Positions 18,583 through 25,930 of a DNA stretch of 64,000 nt are shown piece by piece. This DNA is from Limnohabitans sp. (GTDB lineage: Bacteria; Pseudomonadota; Gammaproteobacteria; Burkholderiales; Burkholderiaceae_C), in assembly GCF_017848645.1 (NCBI RefSeq), contig NZ_JAFEIF010000083.1:1-64000 (forward strand), written 5' to 3'. Below the pieces are notes generated by a model. The model saw only the letters and a program-made list of their open reading frames with translations, did not search any database and had not been told where the DNA came from. The position numbers and the translations under genes were made by a program. Every line of letters starts with the position of its first letter. Positions within the stretch are counted from its first letter, which is position 1.

Positions 18583-19817
18583 GCGGCGTCCTGCTTGAGA
18601 AAAATGTCCTTGTCCGGGAAAAACTGGCTGTGCAGCGGCAGCAAGGCACCGCCCAAAGCGCGGGCGTGCGCCCCTACCTGCCCCGCCAACAATTGCGGCT
18701 GGTGCATGCCGTCAAAACGGTAAGCCTTGAGCGCCTCTTGCGTGGCGGTCATCAGGGCAGTCATGAGCGGCGCGCCCAGCGAGCCGTCCATCACCACCGC
18801 GTCCAGGTCGAGGAATGCGGCAGAACTGGCCACCGTCATGGCCAGCGCTTGGCTGGCCTGCGCGATCCACGGCGCGGTCAACTCGGCGTATTCAGCGTTC
18901 ATAATGGCCCCTTCGTGCTTGAGCAAGGGGTTGTGCCCCGCCGCCAACAAGGCTTGCTCCAGCTGCCAACCCGAGGCTTTTTGCAGCAACTGGGGCGGCA
19001 TGCCCGAGCCAGCGGAGGCCAGACCGACGGGTAAGGAACCAATCGCCCCGGCATTGCCACGCTCGCCGTTCATGATGTGGCCCGACAACACCAGGCCACC
19101 GCCAATGAAGGTGCCCACAAAGACGTAAAGAAAACTGCGCACACTGCGGCCATGGCCTTGCAGCAACTCGGCCACGCAGGCGGCGGTGGTGTCCTTGGCA
19201 AACACCACAGGCAAATGGGTCAGGCGCTGCACTTCAGCCGTCAGGTCGATGTGTTCCCAGCGGGCCAGGGCTTGCGCGGCTTGCCCACCCATGATGTCGG
19301 CCCATTTGTGCAGCGACAGCGGGGCCGTCAGGCCCACGCCCACGGTGCGCTGCCACAACTCGCCCATGCGTTCTTTGAGTGTTTGCAGGCCCTCGGCCAT
19401 GGAGGCGAACAACTGGTCTGGGTCGGGGTAGTCGTAATGCACCTCCAAGCGTTCCACCGGTTGACCGCAAAAGTCGGCCACCAGCAGCTCCAGGTTGCGC
19501 CGCCCCACCTGAATGCCCACGCTGAACGCGCCTTGCGGGTTGAGCGACAGCGGCACCGAAGGCTGACCGATCTTGCCGCGCACCCGGTCTTGTTTGAGCA
19601 GCAGGCCGTCGTCGAGCAAGCGCCCCACGATGATGGCCACGGTTTGGGTGGACAGCTGGGTCAGGCGGGCCAAGTCGGCCTTGGGGATGGCCCCGTGGTG
19701 CCGAATGGCCTGCAGCACGATGCGCTCGTTGAACTGGCGCATGCCGACGTGGTTGGAGCCGCGCATGGCTGCGCTGGAGGTGGCGCTGTTCATGAAAGCC
19801 TGTGGTGCCTTGGTCAA
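18579..19817 (-). CDS. ROK-family transcriptional repressor
   Basis: 412-residue regulator with an N-terminal winged helix (about residues 28-85; IPKADLARLTQLSTQTV) and a sugar-kinase-like ROK domain that senses sugar. The ATP-binding and GxGxxG-type parts are degenerate as usual in ROK repressors. The start is TTG 19817, overlapping the mutarotase stop as TTGA; a later ATG (MNSATSS) is possible. It is the third gene of the minus-strand operon. Its likely operator is the 21-base palindrome at 21105-21125. Confidence 0.88.
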   Translation of the reverse strand: MTKAPQAFMNSATSSAAMRGSNHVGMRQFNERIVLQAIRHHGAIPKADLARLTQLSTQTVAIIVGRLLDDGLLLKQDRVRGKIGQPSVPLSLNPQGAFSVGIQVGRRNLELLVADFCGQPVERLEVHYDYPDPDQLFASMAEGLQTLKERMGELWQRTVGVGLTAPLSLHKWADIMGGQAAQALARWEHIDLTAEVQRLTHLPVVFAKDTTAACVAELLQGHGRSVRSFLYVFVGTFIGGGLVLSGHIMNGERGNAGAIGSLPVGLASAGSGMPPQLLQKASGWQLEQALLAAGHNPLLKHEGAIMNAEYAELTAPWIAQASQALAMTVASSAAFLDLDAVVMDGSLGAPLMTALMTATQEALKAYRFDGMHQPQLLAGQVGAHARALGGALLPLHSQFFPDKDIFLKQDAA

Positions 19818-20254
19818 ACGAGAATCACGCCCTTGCAGAACAAGGCGTTGCCATAAGCCGTGCCTTCACCGCTTTGCACGATCAGGCTGGCCCCTTTGAT
19901 TTTCTCGTAAAAGGCGTAGCGCTCGACGGGCTCGACCTGTGCGGGCTTGAAGCCTTCGGCCACGACCAGATCCACCACCGCCTGCTGTGCCGCCGTGCGG
20001 TGACCGTCAGCGCTGTGGCACACGCGCATGAAAGCGGCCGGTTGCGCCACATCGACGGCCAGCGGCAACACCGACAGCACCGCTCGGCTCACGCGCTCCA
20101 AACTGTGTCCGGGAATGCGCACCACCGGCTTGCCCTGACTCAAAAAGTCGGCCGTGAAGTTCGCGTCCACCACCGCCACCCATTCGCCGTGGCCCATGGC
20201 GCACAGGTGCATGAGCAACTCGGGCGTGAGCAGCGGGTCGATGCCTTTCAGCAT
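19814..20254 (-). CDS. RbsD/FucU-family sugar mutarotase
   Basis: 146-residue cytoplasmic protein of the RbsD/FucU fold, which interconverts sugar anomers for use by a kinase or isomerase. The start MLKGIDPLLTPELL and the segment MGHGEWVAVVDANF match the family. It sits between the ABC ATPase and the ROK gene, overlapping both by a few bases, so it must be translated with them. FucU versus RbsD specificity cannot be told; the presence of a PfkB kinase across the promoter suits either ribose or fucose-like furanose/pyranose sugars. Confidence 0.88.
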   Translation of the reverse strand: MLKGIDPLLTPELLMHLCAMGHGEWVAVVDANFTADFLSQGKPVVRIPGHSLERVSRAVLSVLPLAVDVAQPAAFMRVCHSADGHRTAAQQAVVDLVVAEGFKPAQVEPVERYAFYEKIKGASLIVQSGEGTAYGNALFCKGVILV

Positions 20255-21045
20255 GTGACGGCCTCATTGACTTCTGAAGACCGCAAGCCAGCCGGGTCGA
20301 TCGCCCCGGTGATCAGGCCCACGATTTCTTCGGGGCTGGTTTCATGGGTCAGGCGGCTGCAAATGATGCGGCCTTGGCGGAACACCCAGATGCGGTCGAC
20401 CAAGTCGAACACTTGGCGCAGGTTGTGGCTGATGATGACCAGCGGAATGCCTCGCTGCTTCAAACCCTTGATGATTTCTTCGACCCGGGCCGTCTCTTGC
20501 ACACCCAAAGCGGCCGTGGGCTCGTCCAGGATGATGAGTTTTTTGGCAAAACCAGCCGCGCGGGCAATTGCCACACACTGGCGTTGGCCACCCGACATGC
20601 CGCGCAGGCTCTCGGACATGTCTTGAATCTTCACGCCCGTGGTGGCCAGCATGGCCGCCGATTTCTCGCGCATGGCCTTGTGGTTCAGGATGGACAGTGG
20701 CCCCAGATTCAGGCGCGTGATCTCGCGGCCCAAAAAGATGTTGGCCGGCACATCCAGGTCTTCGGCCAGCGCCAGGGTTTGGTACACGGTCTCGATGCCC
20801 TGCTCGCGGGCATCCAGCGGCGAGTCAAAGTTGACCTTGCCGCCATCCAACAAGATGTCGCCCGAATTGGGCTGCTCGGCCCCGGTGATCAGGCGCACAA
20901 AGGTGCTTTTGCCCGCACCGTTGTCGCCCACGATGGCGGCGTGCTCACCCGGCAGCAGGCGAAATTGCGCGTCGGTCAGCGCTTTGACGCCGCCGTAATG
21001 CTTGGTCAGTTTCTGAATTTCAAGAACAGGTGTGTGTGTCGACAT
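20248..21045 (-). CDS. sugar ABC transporter ATP-binding protein, single-domain (FrcA-like)
   Basis: 265-residue cytoplasmic ATPase of a carbohydrate (CUT2-like) importer. Walker A GDNGAGKST, signature MSGGQRQ, Walker B LIILDEP and the switch His in IISHN are intact. CUT2 ATPases such as RbsA usually carry two ATPase domains; this has one, like FrcA of the rhizobial fructose system. ATG 21045 starts MSTHTPVLEIQ; an upstream ATG adds ten unsupported residues. First gene of the minus operon, divergent from the binding protein gene. Confidence 0.9.
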   Translation of the reverse strand: MSTHTPVLEIQKLTKHYGGVKALTDAQFRLLPGEHAAIVGDNGAGKSTFVRLITGAEQPNSGDILLDGGKVNFDSPLDAREQGIETVYQTLALAEDLDVPANIFLGREITRLNLGPLSILNHKAMREKSAAMLATTGVKIQDMSESLRGMSGGQRQCVAIARAAGFAKKLIILDEPTAALGVQETARVEEIIKGLKQRGIPLVIISHNLRQVFDLVDRIWVFRQGRIICSRLTHETSPEEIVGLITGAIDPAGLRSSEVNEAVTC

Positions 21046-21104
21046 GGCGGCTACTTTGACAGTGAATGGACGCAAGCATGCCGGAACACATGCCGATGCG
21101 CATT

Positions 21105-21125
21105 AGTAAAACTACTAGGTTTACT
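21105..21125. promoter_or_regulatory. 21-base palindrome, probable ROK operator
   Basis: Arms AGTAAA (21105-21110) and TTTACT (21120-21125) flank ACTACTAGG, and the inner bases also pair except one position pair and the centre. It lies in the 167-base divergent region between the ATPase and binding-protein genes, 60 bases from one start and 88 from the other, so one repressor could control both operons. Confidence 0.7.
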
Positions 21126-21212
21126 TAGTCGACTTTTTCGTTTCCAATCCGTTTGCGGTCAGAAAACGCGCTTTCACGACCGAACACAACCTCAACAACG
21201 GAGATAAACCCC

Positions 21213-22217
21213 ATGATCAGCAAACGCACACTCGGCCGCATGGCCCTGGCCGCCACCGTCGCCGCCAGCTTGATGGCCTGCGGCAAAAAAGAAGAAGCCA
21301 AGCCCGCAGCCGCCGCGCCAGCTGCCAGCGAGCTGACCATCGCCTACATCACCAACGGCAACACCAACGAGGGCTGGACACTGATCAACGGTGGCGCCCA
21401 AAAAGCGGGTTCCGTGCCCGGTGTCAAATTCATTGAACTGGCCGCTGAAAAAGGCGAGCTGTCCAAGCAGCTGGCCATCGTCGAAGACATGATCACCCGC
21501 AAGGTCAGCGCCATTGCCATCGCCCCGGTGGACTCCGCAGGCATCGCCCCGGCTGTGAACAAGGCCCTGGCCGCAGGCATCCCCGTCATCGCTGTGGACA
21601 CCGGCATCACCGGTGCCAACATCACCTCGTATGTGGCCACAGACAACATCAAAGCCGCCAACGTGCAGGGCAAGTGGGCGGCCGAGCAAATCCAGGACGG
21701 CGACACCGTGATTTATGTCACCGGTGATCTGGGCCAGTCCACCGGACAAGAGCGCAAAAAAGGCTTTGTGGACGCGCTCAACGAAATGCGCAAGAACGTG
21801 AAGATCGTGGAAGTGGCCACCACTTGGGACCAGACCATGGCCCAAAACGGCGTGGAGTCGGCCCTGCGCGCCAACCCCAAAGCCAAGGTGATTGCCTGCG
21901 CCTGGGACGGCGGTGCCTTGGGTGCCAAAGCCGCTTTGATGGCCGCAGGCAAAAAGCCCGGCGCGGTCATGATTGCGGGCTTTGACGGCTCCCCTGGCGG
22001 ACTGGACATGATGAAAGACGGCTGGCAACAAGCCAACGCCGCGCAGATGCTGGCCAAGATCGGTGAAGTGGGCGTGCAAACCGCCATTGCCGCAGCCAAA
22101 GGCGAAAAAGTCGAAGCCCGCATCGACACCGGCTCCTTTTTGGTGCTGCCTTCCAACGTGGACCAGTTCGCTGCCGACTCCGGCGTGGGCCAGTTCATGA
22201 AAGTCAAGGCCAAATAA
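21213..22217 (+). CDS. sugar ABC transporter substrate-binding lipoprotein (FrcB/RbsB-like)
   Basis: 334-residue periplasmic binding protein of the ribose/fructose-binding fold. The signal peptide ends in a lipobox SLMAC with Cys23, so the protein is probably membrane-anchored. The mature domain starts ELTIAYITNGN and has the type I periplasmic fold with a hinge. GGAG (21200-21203) gives the ribosome site for ATG 21213. It heads the plus-strand operon with the permease and kinase genes; a REP-like pair sits between it and the permease gene, which may favour higher expression of the binding protein. Confidence 0.92.
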   Translation: MISKRTLGRMALAATVAASLMACGKKEEAKPAAAAPAASELTIAYITNGNTNEGWTLINGGAQKAGSVPGVKFIELAAEKGELSKQLAIVEDMITRKVSAIAIAPVDSAGIAPAVNKALAAGIPVIAVDTGITGANITSYVATDNIKAANVQGKWAAEQIQDGDTVIYVTGDLGQSTGQERKKGFVDALNEMRKNVKIVEVATTWDQTMAQNGVESALRANPKAKVIACAWDGGALGAKAALMAAGKKPGAVMIAGFDGSPGGLDMMKDGWQQANAAQMLAKIGEVGVQTAIAAAKGEKVEARIDTGSFLVLPSNVDQFAADSGVGQFMKVKAK

Positions 22218-22271
22218 GTCAAGGCCGAGAAATGGCCCGCCCGGACCTGCGTGTTCGGGCTGGCCTTTTGA

Positions 22272-22347
22272 TGTAGGAGCCCACCCCTTTGGGCGAATGA
22301 GCGTTTGTTCGCCCACGACCATTCGCCCACAGGGGTGGGCTGCTACA
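22272..22347. repeat. REP-like inverted pair, copy A
   Basis: Two 27-base elements in opposite orientation: 22272-22298 on the plus strand and 22321-22347 on the minus strand, matching at 25 of 27 positions. Each begins TGTAG(G/C)AGCCCACCCC and contains a short GCCCAC/GTGGGC hairpin, then ends GGGCGAAT. The GTAG heads face outward. It lies between the binding protein and permease genes. Layout and head sequence match REP doublets (REPINs) mobilised by RAYT transposases. Confidence 0.8.
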
Positions 22348-22377
22348 AAAGAGACATGCAATGAACATCGAGAATTT

Positions 22378-23322
22378 ATGAAATCCATCACCCGACAAGA
22401 GTGGTTCGGAGCGCTGGTCGCAGTGCTTGTTTTGGGCGTCTTGCTCAGCTTGGCCTCGCCCTACTTTCTGACCACCGGCAACCTGTCCAACATCCTGGTG
22501 CAGGCCTCGGTGATTGCCCTGCTCGCGGGTGGACAAACCTTTGTGATCCTGACCGGCGGTGTGGACCTGGCCGTGGGGGCCCTGACCGCCTTGGCGGGGG
22601 CCGTGGCGGGTTACATGATGGTCAAACTGGGCGTCAACCCCTACCTGGCCATGCTCGTGGCGCTGGCCATTGGCGCTGCCGTGGGTCTGTTCAACGGCTA
22701 CCTGGTGGCCTTCGTCGGCATCCCGGCCTTCATCGTCACCTTGGGCGGCCTGACCCTGTGGCGCGGCCTGGCCTTTGATTTGACCGGCGGCTTTGACAAC
22801 GCGGGCCTGCCCGCACCCTTCCCTTTCATCGGCTATGGCGATGTGTTCGGCATCCCCATGCCGACTTTGATCACGGGCATCTTCTTTGTGGTGATGGCCT
22901 TCGTTTTGTCGAGCACCAAGATCGGCCGCTATGTGTATGCCATGGGCTCCAACGAAATGGGCGCGCGCCAAGTGGGCATCAACATCCGCTGGTACAAGCT
23001 GGGTGTCTACGTCATCTCGGGCCTGGCCTGCGCCATGGCGGCCATCGTGCTCATGGCCCGCATGGATTCGTCGAGCGGCAAGATGGCACAAATGTTTGAG
23101 CTGGACGCCATCGCCGCTGTCATTTTGGGTGGCACCTCGCTCTTTGGCGGGCGCGGCAGCATCTGGGGCAGCTTGTTGGGCGCGGTGCTGATCACCATGA
23201 TTCGCAACGGCATGAACCTGATGGAAGTCTCGCAATTCAAGCAAATGATGGCCATCGGTGCGGTGGTGATCATCGCGGTGTGGATCGACGTGGTGCGACG
23301 CAAACACCTGCTGAAAAAATAA
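22378..23322 (+). CDS. sugar ABC transporter permease (FrcC/RbsC-like)
   Basis: 314-residue inner-membrane permease with eight to ten hydrophobic segments. The cytoplasmic coupling loop reads NEMGARQVGIN, and the family segment AAVILGGTSLFGGRGS follows, both typical of CUT2 permeases. ATG 22378 (MKSITRQEW) is used; longer readings begin inside the upstream REP-like element. Only one permease gene is present, so it should act as a homodimer with the single-domain ATPase encoded across the promoter. Confidence 0.92.
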   Translation: MKSITRQEWFGALVAVLVLGVLLSLASPYFLTTGNLSNILVQASVIALLAGGQTFVILTGGVDLAVGALTALAGAVAGYMMVKLGVNPYLAMLVALAIGAAVGLFNGYLVAFVGIPAFIVTLGGLTLWRGLAFDLTGGFDNAGLPAPFPFIGYGDVFGIPMPTLITGIFFVVMAFVLSSTKIGRYVYAMGSNEMGARQVGINIRWYKLGVYVISGLACAMAAIVLMARMDSSSGKMAQMFELDAIAAVILGGTSLFGGRGSIWGSLLGAVLITMIRNGMNLMEVSQFKQMMAIGAVVIIAVWIDVVRRKHLLKK

Positions 23323-23343
23323 ATTCTTCTCTTTGCCTCTCTC

Positions 23344-24276
23344 ATGACCACTCCGATTTTTGTCCTGGGCGAAGCCCTGATGGACTGCATCGCCCAGCCC
23401 GACGGCCAACTGCGCCCCCTCATGGGCGGCAGCCCCTTCAACCTGGCCCGTGCCGCTGCGCTGCGCGGTGCCTCGGTGGCCTACCTCAACCCCTTGTCGA
23501 GCGACTTGTTTGGCCAGGGCATGGCCGGGCGGCTGCAACAAGACGGTGTGCAATTGAGCGGCGGCAGCACGGTTTTGCCCACGTCGCTGGCCGTGGTGCA
23601 AGTGTCCAACGGGCAACCGAGTTACGGCTTTTACCGCGAAGGCATTGCCGATCGCGACTACACGGTGGACGGCATCCTGGCCTTGTTGCGTGCGCAAAAA
23701 ACACCGGGCATTTTGCACACCGGCTCCTTGCTGCTGATCCCGCCGGAGCACCACAAAGTGCTGGCCATCTTGCAAGCCGCACGCACCATGGGCTGGACCA
23801 TCAGCGTGGACATCAACCTGCGGCCCCAGGTGGCGGGCGAGTTGACGCCTTACGTGGCCGCCCTGAAAGACGTGATCGCCCTGACCGACTGGCTCAAGGC
23901 CAGCAACGAGGACCTGCAGACCATGGGTTTTACCGATGTGCGCCTGGCCGAATCTGCCCGCTTGGTGCAAGCCCTGCGTGCGGGCGTGCCCCAGGCCGCG
24001 CTCAGCCGCGTGGCCCTGACCTTTGGCGGCGACGGTGCGCACCTGGACATCGCAGGCCACCACCACAGCCTGCCCGTGCCACCCACCCAAGTGGTCGACA
24101 CCGTGGGCGCGGGCGACACCTTCTGGGGCAACACCTTGGCCGACTGGGCTCTGCAGCCCGATGGCGCGGCCGAGCGCGTGGCCACCACCTTGGCCCTGGC
24201 CATGAAAGCCGCGGCTCTGAACTGCACCCGCCAAGGCTGCCAGCCACCGCGCTGGGATGAAGTGCAAGCGGCCTGA
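23344..24276 (+). CDS. PfkB-family carbohydrate kinase (fructokinase-like)
   Basis: 310-residue sugar kinase. It has the PfkB N-terminal GGSPFNLARAAALRG and the C-terminal DTVGAGDTFWG with the catalytic Asp. The GGSPFNLA form is closer to fructokinases than to ribokinases, which suits a fructose-type locus, but the substrate is not proven. It follows the permease gene by 21 bases and ends before a nested hairpin that separates it from the convergent aminotransferase gene. Phosphorylated product could feed the aldolase-like protein of the divergent operon. Confidence 0.87.
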   Translation: MTTPIFVLGEALMDCIAQPDGQLRPLMGGSPFNLARAAALRGASVAYLNPLSSDLFGQGMAGRLQQDGVQLSGGSTVLPTSLAVVQVSNGQPSYGFYREGIADRDYTVDGILALLRAQKTPGILHTGSLLLIPPEHHKVLAILQAARTMGWTISVDINLRPQVAGELTPYVAALKDVIALTDWLKASNEDLQTMGFTDVRLAESARLVQALRAGVPQAALSRVALTFGGDGAHLDIAGHHHSLPVPPTQVVDTVGAGDTFWGNTLADWALQPDGAAERVATTLALAMKAAALNCTRQGCQPPRWDEVQAA

Positions 24277-24292
24277 AGCGAGCCGGTATTCA

Positions 24293-24345
24293 GGGGCCTG
24301 GGGGGCCTGGCACGGGGTAGCCCCTCAGCAGGGCACCCAGGCCCC
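24293..24345. terminator. nested hairpin between convergent genes
   Basis: Exact 10-base inverted repeat GGGGCCTGGG (24293-24302) and CCCAGGCCCC (24336-24345), with a second hairpin GGGG-TAG-CCCC (24314-24324) in its loop. It lies between the convergent stops of the kinase and the aminotransferase. There is no T tract, so it may act as a bidirectional barrier or RNA stabiliser rather than a classic intrinsic terminator. Confidence 0.55.
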
Positions 24346-24347
24346 GT

Positions 24348-25556
24348 TCAAACCGCTGCCGACGGGTTTTGGCGCAACCAGGTCTTGAGCCGCTCCACGC
24401 CTTGCGCCAGGCGCGCCAGGTCTTTGGAGGCAAAGCACCAACGCAGCCAGCCGGCCGCTTCGGGCGCAAAGGCTTCGCCGGGGGCCAGGCCCAGACCGGC
24501 TTCGGCCACCAGGCGTTTGGCCGTAGCCACCGCATCCGGGTGCCCGTCGAGCCTGAAAAACGCGTACATGCCGCCTTTGGCCGGGGCCAGTTGCACGCCC
24601 GGCACGGCTTGCAACAGCGGCACCAGGGTGTCGCGGCAAGCTTTGAGATGAGCCACCACGCGGGGCGTGATGTCGGCCGTGTTGTGCAGCGCCACCACGC
24701 CCGCCTTTTGGGTGAACACCGATGCGCACGAGGTGTTGAACTCGATCAGTTTGCCCATGTGCGGCGTCATGGCGGTAGGCATGACCAGCCAGCCCAGACG
24801 CCAGCCGGTCATCAAAAAGCTCTTGGAAAAGCTGTGCACCACCACCAGGCGATCCTCCGGCTCGGCCACGTCCAGAAACGACGGTGCGCAGCCATTGGCC
24901 GTGTCGGTTTCGTAATACAGACGCTCGTACACCTCGTCGGCCAGCACCCAGGTGCCGGTGCTGCGGCAGTGGGCCAATATTTCGGCCTGCTCGGCGCGGC
25001 TGAGTGTCCAGCCCGTGGGGTTGTTGGGCGAGTTGACGATGAGCACTCGGGTGGCGGGCGTGATGGCGGCTTTGAGCGCCGCCATGTCGAGCTGCCACTG
25101 GCCAGCCACAGGGCGCAGCGACACGCACTTCAAATTCGCGCCCATCACCAAAGCCTGCGCCGTCAGGTTGGGCCACACGGGCGTGACGGCGACCACTTCG
25201 TCGCCCGCGTCGATCAGCGCTTGCGCGGCCAGCATCAAGGCGTTCACGCCGCCCGAGGTGATGGCCAGGCGCTCCACGCCTATCGCTTGGGTTTGTCCGT
25301 GCAGGGCAGTCATGTAGTCCGAGACCGCCTGGCGCAGTTCAGGCAGGCCCAGGTTGTGCGAATAAAAGGTCTCGCCTTTTTGCATCGAATTGATGGCCGC
25401 CTGGCGCACGATGTCGGGCGTGACCTCGTCGGATTCGCCAAACCAGAAGGCCAGCACATCGGGGCGGCCCATGCCCGCGTTGGCGACTTCGCGGATGCGG
25501 GATTCTTCCAGGTCCATGACGGCCTGGCGCATGAAAGGGGGTGTTGGGGTATTCAT
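24348..25556 (-). CDS. pyridoxal-phosphate-dependent aminotransferase, class I/II
   Basis: 402-residue fold-type I aminotransferase. Visible landmarks are NSPNNPTG (175-182), Asp207 in ADEVYERL and the Schiff-base Lys245 in SFSKSFLMTGWRLGW. It resembles aspartate/aromatic-type or AspC-like enzymes of subgroup I-gamma; the amino donor cannot be assigned. It is divergent from the small secreted-protein gene and convergent with the sugar kinase. No neighbours suggest a pathway. Confidence 0.88.
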   Translation of the reverse strand: MNTPTPPFMRQAVMDLEESRIREVANAGMGRPDVLAFWFGESDEVTPDIVRQAAINSMQKGETFYSHNLGLPELRQAVSDYMTALHGQTQAIGVERLAITSGGVNALMLAAQALIDAGDEVVAVTPVWPNLTAQALVMGANLKCVSLRPVAGQWQLDMAALKAAITPATRVLIVNSPNNPTGWTLSRAEQAEILAHCRSTGTWVLADEVYERLYYETDTANGCAPSFLDVAEPEDRLVVVHSFSKSFLMTGWRLGWLVMPTAMTPHMGKLIEFNTSCASVFTQKAGVVALHNTADITPRVVAHLKACRDTLVPLLQAVPGVQLAPAKGGMYAFFRLDGHPDAVATAKRLVAEAGLGLAPGEAFAPEAAGWLRWCFASKDLARLAQGVERLKTWLRQNPSAAV

Positions 25557-25597
25557 CCGAGCATCCTAACGGCTGCCCTGCCCCGGCCTTGTCGCGC

Positions 25598-25626
25598 TTT
25601 GCACAGCCGCGTGTTTTGCCTATGAT
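25598..25626 (+). promoter_or_regulatory. sigma-70 promoter of the small secreted protein
   Basis: TTTGCA (25598-25603), 17-base spacer, TATGAT (25621-25626). Predicted transcription start near 25633, 25 bases before the ATG. Confidence 0.6.
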
Positions 25627-25657
25627 GACCGACACAAAAAGCATCAGGGAGACAAGC

Positions 25658-25930
25658 ATGGAACCCAAAATTTTGATCCACACGCTGGCCCGTACGGTCC
25701 TGACCTTGTGCCTGCTCGGTGCCTCGCCCAACAGCTGGGCGGTGGAGACTTTCACCGCCACCACGGGCGCTGACAAGCCCGCAAAGGGCAAAAAACCCAA
25801 ACAGGCCAAAGCCCCCAAGGTCCCTACCGACAAAGGCTCGGCAGAAAACAAGCCCGAGCGCGACAAACGCCTGATGCGCGAATGCCGGGGCAGACCCAAC
25901 GCCGGGGCCTGCGAAGGCTACGCCAGCTGA
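25658..25930 (+). CDS. small secreted basic protein, unknown function
   Basis: 90 residues. Signal peptide of about 28 residues (ARTVLTLCLLGASPNSWA), then a Lys/Pro-rich linker (KGKKPKQAKAPK) and a compact C-terminus RDKRLMRECRGRPNAGACEG with two cysteines that could form a disulfide. AGGGA precedes ATG 25658 and a good promoter lies upstream, so the gene is probably real. I recognise no domain; it is not a PsiF repeat. Its last 13 bases overlap the 3' end of recD on the other strand. Confidence 0.65.
   Translation: MEPKILIHTLARTVLTLCLLGASPNSWAVETFTATTGADKPAKGKKPKQAKAPKVPTDKGSAENKPERDKRLMRECRGRPNAGACEGYAS

Noticed and set aside
22219-24267. Long minus-strand open frame (682 codons) opposite the permease and kinase genes
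   Set aside because: It is His/Gln/Gly-rich with no domain, and mirrors two well-recognised genes on the other strand; a GC-rich shadow.
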